A stretch of DNA of 64,000 nt, taken from NCBI GenBank assembly GCA_022792335.1, contig JAAWAV010000007.1, positions 1-64,000 on the forward strand. The letters run 5' to 3'. The stretch comes from Lachnospiraceae bacterium (GTDB taxonomy: Bacteria > Bacillota > Clostridia > Lachnospirales > Lachnospiraceae). Below, one piece after another: positions 25,036 through 33,675 of the stretch (position 1 is the stretch's first letter; every line of letters starts with the position of its first letter). Position numbers and translations under genes: made by a program. Below the pieces are notes generated by a model that saw nothing but the letters and a program-made list of their open reading frames with translations, had not been told where the DNA came from and made no database searches.

Positions 25036-25590
25036 ATGCAAGACAGACTGAACGTATATGAAGATAAGATGGAGAAAGCAGTGAGCGTGTTGCGCAGCGA
25101 TTATGCGACGATCCGTGCGGGCCGGGCCAATCCCCATGTGCTGGATCAGATTACGGTGGATTATTATGGAACGCCCAGCGGGATTCAGCAGGTGGCGAAC
25201 GTATCTGTACCGGAACCCAGAATGCTGCTTATCCAGCCTTGGGAGAAGAGCCTGATCAAATCCATTGAGAAAGCGATTCTGACCTCGGATCTGGGGATCA
25301 ATCCCAGCAACGATGGAAACGTGATCCGCCTGGTATTTCCGGAGATGACGGAAGAACGCAGAAAGGAACTTTCCAAGGATGTGAAGAAAAAGGGAGACAA
25401 CGCGAAGGTTGCCATCCGCAATATCCGCCGGGACGCCAATGATACCATCAAAAAGCAGCAGAAGAGCGGAGAGATTTCCGAGGACGAGCAGAAGCAATAT
25501 GAGGACAAGATACAGAAGATGACGGACAAGTTTATCGAAAAGGTAGACAAGGAAATCGAGCTGAAAACCAAAGAAATCATGACCGTATAG
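25036..25590 (+). CDS. frr: Ribosome recycling factor
   Basis: Splits post-termination ribosomes together with EF-G. The 184-residue protein has the family core ATIRAGRANPHVLDQI, YYGTPSGIQQVANVS, LIQPWEKS, NPSNDGNVIRLVFPEMTEERRKEL and a lysine-rich helical C-terminus. ATG 25036, ten bases after GGAGG (25021-25025), gives the usual N terminus (MQDRLNVYEDKM). A TTG at 25030 is also possible at shorter spacing. It follows pyrH as in most bacteria, here with an 88-nt gap. Confidence 0.95.
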   Translation: MQDRLNVYEDKMEKAVSVLRSDYATIRAGRANPHVLDQITVDYYGTPSGIQQVANVSVPEPRMLLIQPWEKSLIKSIEKAILTSDLGINPSNDGNVIRLVFPEMTEERRKELSKDVKKKGDNAKVAIRNIRRDANDTIKKQQKSGEISEDEQKQYEDKIQKMTDKFIEKVDKEIELKTKEIMTV

Positions 25591-25618
25591 GAAAATGACA
25601 GAAAAGAAAATAAGAAAA

Positions 25619-25657
25619 ACAGGGGGCAGGCGTGATGATAACCATCCTGTCCCCTGT
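25619..25657 (+). promoter_or_regulatory. Hairpin between frr and uppS
   Basis: A 12-bp stem with one mismatch (ACAGGGGGCAGG at 25619-25630, CCTGTCCCCTGT at 25646-25657, loop of 15) sits 19 nt before the uppS start. There is no T-run after it. A role as attenuator, processing site or weak terminator separating the two genes is possible. Confidence 0.45.
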
Positions 25658-25675
25658 AGTCTTATGGAGGTTATT

Positions 25676-26392
25676 ATGGAAGAGGAAAAAAGCTTGAGGA
25701 TACCAAGACATGTAGCCATTATTCTGGACGGGAACGGCCGATGGGCCAAGAAGCGAGGGCTGCCCCGGAATATGGGCCATGTGGAGGGATGCAAGGTGGT
25801 GGAACGGACCGTGGAGGACGCTGCTAAGCTGGGGATTGAGTATCTGACTGTTTACGGGTTTTCCACGGAGAACTGGAAACGCTCCGCCGAGGAGGTAGGA
25901 GCGCTGATGCAGCTTTTTCGTTATTATATGAAACGGCTTCTCAAGGTGGCGAAGAAAAATAATGTGCGGGTCATTATGATTGGTGAACGGAGCCGGTTTG
26001 ACAGGGATATCGTTGAAGGCTTAAATCGTCTGGAGGAGGAGACCAGAGGAAATACCCGTATGACTTTTACCATTGCGGTCAATTATGGGAGCCGGGATGA
26101 GATTACTCGGGCAGTCCGCCGGATGGTAGCAGACTGTCAGGCCGGAAAACTTTCGCCGGAGGAAGTGAGCGAGGAGGTCATCGGGAGTTATCTGGATACG
26201 AAAGAACTCCCGGATCCGGATCTGCTGATTCGCACCAGCGGCGAGGAGCGGCTCTCCAATTATCTGCTCTGGCAGGTCGCTTATACGGAGTTTTATTTTA
26301 CGAACGTTTTATGGCCGGATTTCAATAAAGAGGAATTGGTCAAAGCCATCGAGAAATACAATGGTAGAGAACGACGGTTTGGAGGGGTATAG
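25676..26392 (+). CDS. uppS: Isoprenyl transferase (undecaprenyl diphosphate synthase)
   Basis: Makes the C55 lipid carrier for peptidoglycan and surface polymers by cis-condensation of isopentenyl diphosphate onto farnesyl diphosphate. The conserved blocks are VAIILDGNGRWAKKRG, GHVEGCKVVE, LTVYGFSTENWKR, the NYGSRDEI segment and PDPDLLIRTSGEERLSNYLL. Length (238) is normal. ATG 25676, five bases after TGGAGG, is chosen over upstream in-frame starts, which would place a hairpin inside the coding region. It sits between frr and cdsA, the standard order. It supplies the carrier that the surface polymer loci in this window would need. Confidence 0.95.
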   Translation: MEEEKSLRIPRHVAIILDGNGRWAKKRGLPRNMGHVEGCKVVERTVEDAAKLGIEYLTVYGFSTENWKRSAEEVGALMQLFRYYMKRLLKVAKKNNVRVIMIGERSRFDRDIVEGLNRLEEETRGNTRMTFTIAVNYGSRDEITRAVRRMVADCQAGKLSPEEVSEEVIGSYLDTKELPDPDLLIRTSGEERLSNYLLWQVAYTEFYFTNVLWPDFNKEELVKAIEKYNGRERRFGGV

Positions 26393-26394
26393 GG

Positions 26395-27243
26395 ATGTTC
26401 AAGACAAGACTTTTAAGCGGAATAGTCCTGGTGGCTGTGATCATCGGACTTTTGGTCCTGGGAGGCAGCGTGCTGGCCGTCTCTCTCTGTCTGATATCTC
26501 TCGTGGGCATGTATGAGCTTTACCGGACAGTGAAAGTGGAAAAAACGTTGCTCGGCGCCGTAGGCTATCTGGCCGGACTGGCGTATTACCTGCTTTTGTT
26601 TTTTTCCGGGAATCCGGCGGCAGATTCCATGCCGGTTTTATTTTTCGTGGCCTTTCTGATTTTGCTGATGGCCGTCTATGTATTTACCTTTCCAAAATAT
26701 TTGGCGGGACAGGTGATGACCGTATTTTTCGGCCTTGTCTATGTAGCGGTTATGCTCTCCTATGTATACCGGACCAGGGCGCTGGCCGGAGGGCAGCTTC
26801 TGGTATGGCTGGTATTTTTGAGCTCCTGGGGATGCGATACCTGTGCCTATTGTGTGGGAATGTTAATTGGGAAACATAAGATGGCGCCCAGACTGAGTCC
26901 GAAAAAGTCGGTGGAGGGCGGCGTCGGAGGTATCCTGGGAGCCGGTATCCTGGGCGGAATCTTTGGCGCTGTTTTCACAGACAGTCTTTTGGGAGTTCTT
27001 GGGAGTCCGGTGCTTCACTGTGCGCTGATCTGCATGGTGGGAGCGGTTATTTCCCAGATTGGGGATCTGGCGGCCTCAGCGATCAAACGGAATTATGAGG
27101 TGAAAGACTACGGAAAACTGATTCCGGGCCATGGAGGAATCCTGGATCGGTTCGACAGCGTGATTTTTGTGGCTCCGGGAATTTATTATACCATTGTACT
27201 GTTGATGGAGGGAACGGAGAGTTTCCGAAGATTTCTGGGATAA
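26395..27243 (+). CDS. cdsA: Phosphatidate cytidylyltransferase
   Basis: Integral membrane enzyme making CDP-diacylglycerol from CTP and phosphatidic acid. The 282-residue protein has about eight hydrophobic segments and ends with the CDS signature region (DLAASAIKRNYEVKDYGKLI then PGHGGILDRFDS). It begins two nucleotides after the uppS stop, so the two are translated together. Family assignment rests on the C-terminal signature and on its place between uppS and dxr. Confidence 0.94.
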   Translation: MFKTRLLSGIVLVAVIIGLLVLGGSVLAVSLCLISLVGMYELYRTVKVEKTLLGAVGYLAGLAYYLLLFFSGNPAADSMPVLFFVAFLILLMAVYVFTFPKYLAGQVMTVFFGLVYVAVMLSYVYRTRALAGGQLLVWLVFLSSWGCDTCAYCVGMLIGKHKMAPRLSPKKSVEGGVGGILGAGILGGIFGAVFTDSLLGVLGSPVLHCALICMVGAVISQIGDLAASAIKRNYEVKDYGKLIPGHGGILDRFDSVIFVAPGIYYTIVLLMEGTESFRRFLG

Positions 27244-27316
27244 GGATCCGTCCTGATATGTGGCGGCAGAATACAGGCGTAACGCATGGATGTTTAGAAA
27301 ACGGAGAATACTGAAT

Positions 27317-28459
27317 ATGAAAAAATTAGCGGTGCTTGGATCAACCGGGTCCATTGGAACACAGACGCTTGAAGTAGTGCGGGAGAATCCAGATCTGAAA
27401 GTGACTGCCCTGTCTGCAGGAAGAAATTTGGAGCTTTTGGAAGCTCAGGCCAGGGAATTTAAACCGGAGCTTGTGAGCCTTCAGGATGAAAAGGCGGCCG
27501 AAACACTGGCAGTGCGGTTGGCAGATACGGATATCCAGGTGTTGTCCGGTATGGATGGACTTCTGGCGGCGGCTACGGAGCAGACGGCAGATATTGTTGT
27601 GACAGCGGTGGTGGGCATGATCGGTATTCGCCCGACCATTGCCGCCATTGAGGCTGGGAAGGATATCGCTCTGGCCAATAAGGAGACGCTGGTGACGGCG
27701 GGACACCTGATTATGCCTTTTGCGAAGGTGCGAGGGGTAACTATTTTTCCGGTGGACAGCGAACACAGCGCCATCTTTCAGTGTCTGAATGGCGAAACGG
27801 GAAACCAGATCTCAAAAATCCTGCTGACGGCCTCCGGCGGTCCATTCCGGGGGCAGACCAGAGAGCAGATGAAATCTGTCCGCTTGGAGGATGCGCTAAA
27901 GCATCCCAACTGGACCATGGGCCATAAGATTACCATTGACTCTTCCACCATGGTCAACAAGGGACTGGAAGTGATGGAGGCCAGATGGCTTTTCGGCGTA
28001 GGTGTGGACGACGTTCAGGTGGTGGTTCAGCCTCAGAGCGTCATTCATTCTATGGTACAGTTTGCAGACGGAGCGGTGATGGCCCAGATGGGAGTGCCGG
28101 ATATGAAACTGCCGATTCAGTATGCACTTTTGTATCCCAAGCGGCGGCATATGCCCGGTGAAAGACTGGATTTCTGGAGCCTTCAGTCGATAGACTTTGA
28201 AGCGCCGGATTTTGAAAATTTCCCCGGCCTTTCTCTGGCTTACGAGGCGGGAAGGGCAGGCGGCAGCGTCCCCACAGTATTCAATGCTGCCAATGAGTGG
28301 GCGGTGGCGGCTTTCCTTCGCAGAGAAATCGGATACCTGGATATCACGGATATCATCGGAGAAGCCATGGCCCGCCATAAGAGGAAAGAGAATCCCGGGC
28401 TGGAGGATATCCTTGAGACGGAAGCGGAGACGTATTGCTCCATTTCAGGAAGAATCTGA
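27317..28459 (+). CDS. dxr: 1-deoxy-D-xylulose 5-phosphate reductoisomerase
   Basis: Second enzyme of the MEP isoprenoid pathway, NADPH-dependent conversion of DXP to MEP. It shows LGSTGSIGTQTLEVV for NADPH, ALANKETLVTAG, PVDSEHSAIFQCL for metal binding, LTASGGPFRG, HPNWTMGHKITIDSSTMVNKG (split here as HPNWTMG and DSSTMVNKG) and AANEWAVAAFL. The length (380) is typical. ATG 27317, ten bases after GGAG, matches the usual N terminus; an earlier in-frame start would add an unsupported extension. With ispG downstream the operon links lipid-carrier precursor supply to uppS. Confidence 0.95.
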   Translation: MKKLAVLGSTGSIGTQTLEVVRENPDLKVTALSAGRNLELLEAQAREFKPELVSLQDEKAAETLAVRLADTDIQVLSGMDGLLAAATEQTADIVVTAVVGMIGIRPTIAAIEAGKDIALANKETLVTAGHLIMPFAKVRGVTIFPVDSEHSAIFQCLNGETGNQISKILLTASGGPFRGQTREQMKSVRLEDALKHPNWTMGHKITIDSSTMVNKGLEVMEARWLFGVGVDDVQVVVQPQSVIHSMVQFADGAVMAQMGVPDMKLPIQYALLYPKRRHMPGERLDFWSLQSIDFEAPDFENFPGLSLAYEAGRAGGSVPTVFNAANEWAVAAFLRREIGYLDITDIIGEAMARHKRKENPGLEDILETEAETYCSISGRI

Positions 28460-28513
28460 AAGGATGGATTTGAAAAGGTAGGATTTTAGAAGAAAAGACA
28501 GGTGGTAGGGAGC

Positions 28514-29812
28514 ATGATTTTTAGCATTTTGCTGGCAGTTTTGGTATTCAGCCTTCTGGTAGTGTCCCATGAATTTGGGCACTTCCTTCTGGCGAAGAAA
28601 AACGGAATCAGAGTTACGGAGTTTTCCGTGGGAATGGGACCGCGGGTGATAAGCGGCGTCAGGGGGGATACGAGGTATTCCCTGAAGGCGATTCCATTTG
28701 GCGGATCCTGCCAGATGGTGGGAGAGGACGACGATGACGACAGCGAACATTCCTTCAACAGCAAATCTCCTTTTGCGCGGTTTGCCGTGGTGGTCGGCGG
28801 GCCACTGTTCAATTTTCTGCTGGCATTTATCCTGTCAGTGGTGGTTCTAAGTCTGGCCGGAGTGAATGAACCGCGGGTTTACTATGTGTCTGAGGGATAT
28901 GGCGCCGAGGCCGCCGGCCTGCAGGAGGGAGATCTAATCAAATCGATCGACGGCCATAAGATAACGCTCGGCCGGGATATTGAACTGTATTTTCTGAGTC
29001 ATCCCATGGACGGAAGTCCCATTACCATTGAATATGAACGAGACGGAGAAATTCGGGAGACGGTTCTCGATCCCTCTTATGAAGCCTATCTGACCGGATT
29101 TTCCTACTATGCCTCCGATGACGAAGCGGTTATTACGGATCTGGTGGAGAATCTTGCCATGGCGAAGGCGGGCGCAGTGGTAGGAGATGTGATCACTTCC
29201 ATTGACGGGACGCCCATTGCTTCTGGACTGGAGGTGCAAAAGTATTTCGAAACCCATCCCCTTCAAAAGGATACCCCTGTGAATTTTACGCTGGAACGGA
29301 ACGGAAAGCCTCTTGAAATCGTGGTGACGCCGACTTATTATACGGCTTCGACTCTGGGCATGGAGGCCATCGCTTACCGGAATAAGGACGCGGGAGCCGT
29401 TTCTGTGTTGCGAAACAGCCTTTCTGAGGTCCGTTACTGGATGAGCTATACGCTAACCTCTTTAAAGATGCTCGTGACGGGAAGAGTTGGCGTAGAAAAC
29501 CTTTCCGGGCCAGTAGGCATTGTAAACATGGTGGGGGAAGTGGTGGAACAGAGCAAGTCTGACGGCGCCCTGTATGTATTTTTGAATATCCTGAATTTCA
29601 GCATTCTTCTGAGCGTCAATCTGGGAGTTTTAAACCTTCTGCCTCTGCCTGCTCTGGACGGCGGACGGCTGGTGTTTATTCTCATCGAGCTTATCCGGGG
29701 AAAGCCGGTATCCAGGGAGAAAGAGGGCATGGTTCATACCATTGGGATTTTGCTTTTGATGGCTCTTATGGTGTTTGTCATGTTCAATGATGTACTGAAG
29801 ATTTTCAGGTAA
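28514..29812 (+). CDS. rseP: Site-2 (RIP) zinc metalloprotease RseP/RasP
   Basis: Intramembrane protease cleaving anti-sigma factors and signal-peptide remnants. The zinc motif H19-E-F-G-H23 lies in the first membrane segment, and [13 protein letters not shown] near the C terminus gives the third metal ligand (L-D-G). Two PDZ-like stretches lie between them ([19 protein letters not shown] and [14 protein letters not shown]). An acidic loop with six consecutive acidic residues ([10 protein letters not shown]) follows the first membrane segment. ATG 28514 lies eight bases after AGGTGG; an upstream GTG (28502) has no good site. Position between dxr and ispG is the usual one in Clostridia. Confidence 0.93.
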   Translation: MIFSILLAVLVFSLLVVSHEFGHFLLAKKNGIRVTEFSVGMGPRVISGVRGDTRYSLKAIPFGGSCQMVGEDDDDDSEHSFNSKSPFARFAVVVGGPLFNFLLAFILSVVVLSLAGVNEPRVYYVSEGYGAEAAGLQEGDLIKSIDGHKITLGRDIELYFLSHPMDGSPITIEYERDGEIRETVLDPSYEAYLTGFSYYASDDEAVITDLVENLAMAKAGAVVGDVITSIDGTPIASGLEVQKYFETHPLQKDTPVNFTLERNGKPLEIVVTPTYYTASTLGMEAIAYRNKDAGAVSVLRNSLSEVRYWMSYTLTSLKMLVTGRVGVENLSGPVGIVNMVGEVVEQSKSDGALYVFLNILNFSILLSVNLGVLNLLPLPALDGGRLVFILIELIRGKPVSREKEGMVHTIGILLLMALMVFVMFNDVLKIFR

Positions 29813-29825
29813 GGGAGGAACTTTT

Positions 29826-30887
29826 ATGTCATATCGGGAGGAAACAAAGGTGATCCGGATCGGGAATCAGGTGATTGGAGGGGGAAATCCTGTCCGGATC
29901 CAGTCGATGACCAATACAAAAACGGAGGACATTGAGAGTACGGTGGCTCAAATTAAGCGGCTTGAGACGGCCGGCTGTGAGATTGTCCGCTGTACGGTGC
30001 CGACTTTGGAAGCGGCAAAAGCGCTTGGGGAGATAAAAAAGCAGATCGGGATTCCGCTGGTAGCGGACATTCATTTCGACTATAAGATGGCCATTGCCGC
30101 CATGGAGAATGGAGCAGATAAGATCCGTATCAATCCCGGCAATATCGGCAGTGAGGAGCGGGTGAAAGCTGTGGTGGAGACGGCGAAGGAGCGCCAGATT
30201 CCTATTCGGATTGGCGTCAACAGCGGTTCCCTGGAAAAACGGTTTTTGGAAAAGTATGGGAAGGTCACAGCAGAGGGCATCGTAGAAAGCGCTCTTGAGA
30301 AGATCCACCTGATCGAAGATATGGGCTATGATAACCTGGTGATCAGCATCAAATCTTCAGATGTATTGATATGCGCCAGGGCCCATGAGCTCATTGCAAA
30401 GCAGATGAATTATCCTCTTCATGTAGGAATTACGGAATCGGGAACCTTATATTCCGGAAATATCAAGTCGGCTCTGGGACTTGGAATTATCCTGTATCAG
30501 GGAATCGGCGATACTATCCGGGTATCCCTGACCGGAGATCCGGTGGAAGAGATCAAGTCGGCAAAACAGATACTCCGGGCTATGGGGCTGAGAAAGGGCG
30601 GCGTCGAAGTGATCTCCTGTCCTACCTGCGGACGGACGAAGATCGATCTAATTCATCTGGCCAACCAGGTGGAAACGATGGTGGCCGGTATGGATCACCT
30701 GGATCTGAAGGTAGCCGTTATGGGGTGCGTGGTCAATGGGCCGGGAGAGGCCAAGGAGGCGGACATCGGAATTGCCGGGGGAATCGGCGAGGGACTCCTG
30801 ATAAAAAAGGGAGAGGTTGTGCGGAAGGTTCCGGAAGAGGAGCTTTTGGAAATTCTGAGGCAGGAATTGATGAATTGGAAACAATAG
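29826..30887 (+). CDS. ispG: 4-hydroxy-3-methylbut-2-en-1-yl diphosphate synthase
   Basis: 4Fe-4S enzyme of the MEP pathway (GcpE) reducing MEcPP to HMBPP. The N-terminal TIM barrel carries [29 protein letters not shown] and RINPGNIG. The C-terminal domain has the cluster cysteines in [12 protein letters not shown], with a third in [11 protein letters not shown] and the conserved Glu at the end of that motif. Length 353 fits. It closes the pyrH-to-ispG run. In many Clostridia polC follows ispG; here two small genes do instead. Confidence 0.95.
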   Translation: MSYREETKVIRIGNQVIGGGNPVRIQSMTNTKTEDIESTVAQIKRLETAGCEIVRCTVPTLEAAKALGEIKKQIGIPLVADIHFDYKMAIAAMENGADKIRINPGNIGSEERVKAVVETAKERQIPIRIGVNSGSLEKRFLEKYGKVTAEGIVESALEKIHLIEDMGYDNLVISIKSSDVLICARAHELIAKQMNYPLHVGITESGTLYSGNIKSALGLGIILYQGIGDTIRVSLTGDPVEEIKSAKQILRAMGLRKGGVEVISCPTCGRTKIDLIHLANQVETMVAGMDHLDLKVAVMGCVVNGPGEAKEADIGIAGGIGEGLLIKKGEVVRKVPEEELLEILRQELMNWKQ

Positions 30888-30937
30888 AATTTCGTGAGTT
30901 TCTAAAGAGATAGAAATGAAGTGGAAATGAGGTGGAA

Positions 30938-31234
30938 ATGGCAGGGAAGAAATTATCAGAAAAAGGTCCGGTCAGTGATTTGAAAGATATACCGGGCGTA
31001 GGCGTCAGTATGGAAGCGTATCTGCAAAACATCGGGATTCACTGCGTTGCAGATCTGGTGGGCAAAGATCCGGAGGAGTTATACCATCGGGATTGCCTGG
31101 AAAAAGGTTTTAAAGAGGATCGATGCGTGTTGTATGTATTTCGCTGTGCCGTATATTATGCAGAGCATAGCCAGCCGGAACCGGAAAAATTGAACTGGTG
31201 GTATTGGAAAGATAAGGATTACCCGGAACAGTGA
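30938..31234 (+). CDS. Cdd1-like helix-hairpin-helix protein ('pathogenicity locus' family)
   Basis: Small protein of 98 residues. DLKDIPGVGVSMEAYLQNIGI is a helix-hairpin-helix (stated as DLKDIPGVGVS and AYLQNIGI), DLVGKDPEELYHRDC follows, and the C-terminal CVLYVFRCAVYYAE and NWWYWKD blocks are the hallmark of the Cdd1 family. The helix-hairpin-helix suggests DNA binding, but no function is established. The start ATG 30938 lies five bases after TGAGG. That site is part of an 11-bp tandem repeat (GAAATGARGTG, two and a half copies, 30913-30940). Its stop overlaps an in-frame GTG of the next frame. Confidence 0.75.
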   Translation: MAGKKLSEKGPVSDLKDIPGVGVSMEAYLQNIGIHCVADLVGKDPEELYHRDCLEKGFKEDRCVLYVFRCAVYYAEHSQPEPEKLNWWYWKDKDYPEQ

Positions 31235-31269
31235 ACGAAAAAAAGATCAAACTATCGACGGAGGAGAAA

Positions 31270-31755
31270 ATGGGTATAAAGATAAGAACATTTCAGGACG
31301 GATCTTTTCTGGAATACGACAAGGGAAGCTTTGATTCATGGTGTGTATATTTTACAAAGGCATCCGGCGAGCGAAAGCCGCCGCGGGACATGGACTATTT
31401 TGCCCAGTTGAAGGAACTGGCGTCCCGTTATGGCGCCTCTCGGGTGTATGACGATTATGTACATATTTATGATCGAACCGGGAAGAAAATCTCTGAAGCA
31501 GTTTTTAGCGAAATTCATATCTTGGCGGAATATTATGGAAAGGATGCGCTCCAGGTGGAGGTATTGCTTTCCATTCTTTATATGACCATGATTGCGGAAG
31601 AGCAAAAAGAATATACGCGTCTTGGCAAACGGATCAAGCGTCTTGGGGTTTATCAGCTATTAATGGAAGGAAAATCAATTAGGGAATCAGCCAATTTTAC
31701 AAGGGGGATGGGCTGGCGGGACATAGCGGCGCTTTGCGAAGCGCGTGGTTTTTAG
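31270..31755 (+). CDS. Conserved hypothetical protein
   Basis: Protein of 161 residues that I do not recognise. ATG 31270, three to five bases after GGAGGAG (31260-31266), is a better start than a GTG overlapping the previous stop. The N-terminal half is beta-rich and aromatic (FQDGSFLEYDKGSFDSWCVY). The C-terminal half is helical, with LGKRIKRLGVYQLLMEGKSI and a final region (SANFTRGMGWRDIAALCEARG) that could be a small helix-turn-helix-like unit. No signal peptide or membrane segment. It is probably co-transcribed with the Cdd1-like gene 36 nt upstream. Confidence 0.6.
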   Translation: MGIKIRTFQDGSFLEYDKGSFDSWCVYFTKASGERKPPRDMDYFAQLKELASRYGASRVYDDYVHIYDRTGKKISEAVFSEIHILAEYYGKDALQVEVLLSILYMTMIAEEQKEYTRLGKRIKRLGVYQLLMEGKSIRESANFTRGMGWRDIAALCEARGF

Positions 31756-31829
31756 ACGAGACTTTGCCCGTCAGGTAGATTTTGTTTATCAGACAGACTT
31801 GATATTAGACGGGGTTTTTCGATTTTCAG

Positions 31830-31858
31830 TTGACAGGAAACTCCTTTGGTGGTACTAT
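31830..31858 (+). promoter_or_regulatory. Sigma-A promoter before the SPFH gene
   Basis: TTGACA (31830-31835), a 17-base spacer and TACTAT (31853-31858). Just downstream two GATATC-like half sites (GATAATATCAAAATGATATC) form a short dyad that could be an operator. The 174-nt gap holds nothing else that I can support. Confidence 0.65.
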
Positions 31859-31929
31859 CTAGATAATATCAAAATGATATCAAAAAATATTGAGCGGGCG
31901 TTCCATGGAGGCGCAGATTGGAGGAGAAG

Positions 31930-32913
31930 ATGAAGGTGGATTATTCAGAAGAACGGGAAATACATCCGGTAAGCGGAGGAATTGGAGTTCTGCTTGCTCT
32001 GCTTTTTTTCGGAGGAGGGCTTGCACTGATTATCTGCAGCGCACTGTTTCTGAGTGGGGCGCTCTTTGGGATTTTCCTGACAGCGGGCATTTTATTGATT
32101 CTTTTGAGCCTGATCTTTATGGGCGGACTTCGCGTGGTGGCCCCCAAAGAGGCGCTGGTGTTGGTTCTGTTCGGAAGTTATTACGGTACCATTCGGAAAG
32201 AAGGTTTTTATCTGGTAAATCCTTTCTGTATGGCGGTGAATCCCACGGCAAAGAGTACGCCGACGTCCATCTCCGGGGGAAACATTCAGTTTGGAGCTTC
32301 CATGAATAAAAGGGTTTCTTTAAAGACCATGACTTTAAATAATGAAAAACAGAAGGTCAATGACCAGCTTGGAAATCCTGTGATTGTGGGAGCCGTGGTG
32401 ATCTGGCGGGTGGTGGATCCGACCAAGGCAGTATTCGCAGTCAATAATTATAAGACGTTTCTGTCCATTCAGTGCGACGCAGTGATTCGGAACGTGGCGA
32501 GACTTTACGCCTACGACGTGGGCGACGATGGCAGCAATGAAGTGGATGCCGATGAAAAGACGCTCCGCGGCAGTACCAGAGAGGTGGCTGAGCGGATGCG
32601 CCATGAGCTTCAGGAACGAGTGAACGAGGCCGGCCTTCTGGTAAGCGATGTGCAGATTACGCATCTGTCCTATGCGCCGGAGATCGCTTCGGCCATGCTC
32701 CAGAGACAGCAGGCAGTGGCTATCATCGCGGCGAGACAAAAGATCGTGGAGGGAGCCGTCGGTATGGTGGAAATGGCTCTGGAGAAATTGAAGAATAACG
32801 ATGTGGTGGATCTTGACGAGGAACGAAAAGCGGCCATGGTGAGCAATCTTTTGGTGGTGCTGTGCGGAAACAAAGATGCTCAACCCATAGTCAACAGTGG
32901 AAGTATTTATTAG
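31930..32913 (+). CDS. SPFH/Band 7 domain membrane protein
   Basis: Stomatin/flotillin-type protein of 327 residues. Two N-terminal hydrophobic segments (about 15-40 and 45-65) are followed by the SPFH domain starting at [20 protein letters not shown], with [21 protein letters not shown] (given here as [15 protein letters not shown]). A charged helical part follows, with [20 protein letters not shown] and [23 protein letters not shown] 31930 lies after GGAGGAG; an upstream TTG is less likely. Such proteins scaffold membrane microdomains. Its promoter and the close spacing to an ABC transporter suggest one operon through 36209, with a membrane-stress or transporter-assembly role inferred. Confidence 0.8.
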   Translation: MKVDYSEEREIHPVSGGIGVLLALLFFGGGLALIICSALFLSGALFGIFLTAGILLILLSLIFMGGLRVVAPKEALVLVLFGSYYGTIRKEGFYLVNPFCMAVNPTAKSTPTSISGGNIQFGASMNKRVSLKTMTLNNEKQKVNDQLGNPVIVGAVVIWRVVDPTKAVFAVNNYKTFLSIQCDAVIRNVARLYAYDVGDDGSNEVDADEKTLRGSTREVAERMRHELQERVNEAGLLVSDVQITHLSYAPEIASAMLQRQQAVAIIAARQKIVEGAVGMVEMALEKLKNNDVVDLDEERKAAMVSNLLVVLCGNKDAQPIVNSGSIY

Positions 32914-32949
32914 GAAAGAGCCGCTTACTGGCGGGATGAGGTGACGGAA

Positions 32950-33675
32950 ATGATTCAACTTGAACATGTTTCGAAAGTTTACAGTGGTATGCACAAGGCT
33001 GTGGACGACTGCAGCTTTTGTGTAGAAGATGGAAAAATTACTGGTTTTATCGGTCCAAACGGCGCAGGAAAAACCACGACCATCAAAATGATTATGGGAA
33101 TTTTGGAGGCAACGGGAGGAAAAATCTTTCTGGACGGGGAGGACATTCGGAGCAATGCCATCGAAGCCAAGAAAAAAATCGGTTTTGTCTCTGACAATCC
33201 TGACAGTTTTCTAAGGCTTAAGGGACTGGAATATCTGAATTTTATGGCAGATATCTATGATGTCCCCGGAGAAGGACGCGCGGAAAAGATCCATTCCATG
33301 GCGGAGCGGTTTGAAATGACAGATGCGCTTGGAGACAGGATTTTGAGCTATTCCCACGGAATGCGTCAGAAAATTATGGTGATGGGGGCTTTGCTTCACA
33401 ACCCGTCTCTCTGGATCCTCGATGAGCCACTTACAGGACTTGACCCGAGAGCGGCTTTTGAGCTGAAAGAGATGATGAAGGAGCATGCAGCCGGCGGAAA
33501 AACCGTACTTTTTTCCACCCATGTGCTGGAGGTGGCGGAGAAGCTCTGTGACAAGGTGGTTATCATCAACCGGGGACATATCGTATACCAGGGTACGCTT
33601 GACCGGCTGAGAGAGGACTATCCGGAAGGAACCAGTCTGGAAGAAATTTTCCTGGCGGTGACAGAACATGCGTAA
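32950..33675 (+). CDS. ABC transporter ATP-binding protein
   Basis: ATPase subunit of 241 residues. GPNGAGKTTTIKM is the Walker A motif, LSYSHGMRQKIMVMGALLHNP holds a variant signature (SHGMRQK rather than the canonical LSGGQ), SLWILDEPLTGLDP is Walker B, and STHVLEVAEKLCD the switch His. It belongs to the export-type group paired with ABC-2 permeases. ATG 32950 is six bases after GAGGTG; a GTG at 32941 falls inside that site. The permease starts within its last codons (8-nt overlap). Cargo is unknown. Confidence 0.9.
   Translation: MIQLEHVSKVYSGMHKAVDDCSFCVEDGKITGFIGPNGAGKTTTIKMIMGILEATGGKIFLDGEDIRSNAIEAKKKIGFVSDNPDSFLRLKGLEYLNFMADIYDVPGEGRAEKIHSMAERFEMTDALGDRILSYSHGMRQKIMVMGALLHNPSLWILDEPLTGLDPRAAFELKEMMKEHAAGGKTVLFSTHVLEVAEKLCDKVVIINRGHIVYQGTLDRLREDYPEGTSLEEIFLAVTEHA

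Noticed and set aside
24919..25794. Antisense frame of 291 codons opposite frr and uppS
   Set aside because: Both genes on the + strand are unmistakable; the frame is an antisense shadow with no family likeness.
30913..30940. Tandem GAAATGARGTG units as a possible CRISPR or regulatory repeat
   Set aside because: Only two and a half 11-bp units and no spacers; it merely supplies the ribosome binding site of the Cdd1-like gene.
31745..32309. Short + strand frames overlapping the start of the SPFH gene
   Set aside because: They are in the wrong frame for the GGAGGAG/ATG at 31930 and encode no recognisable protein.
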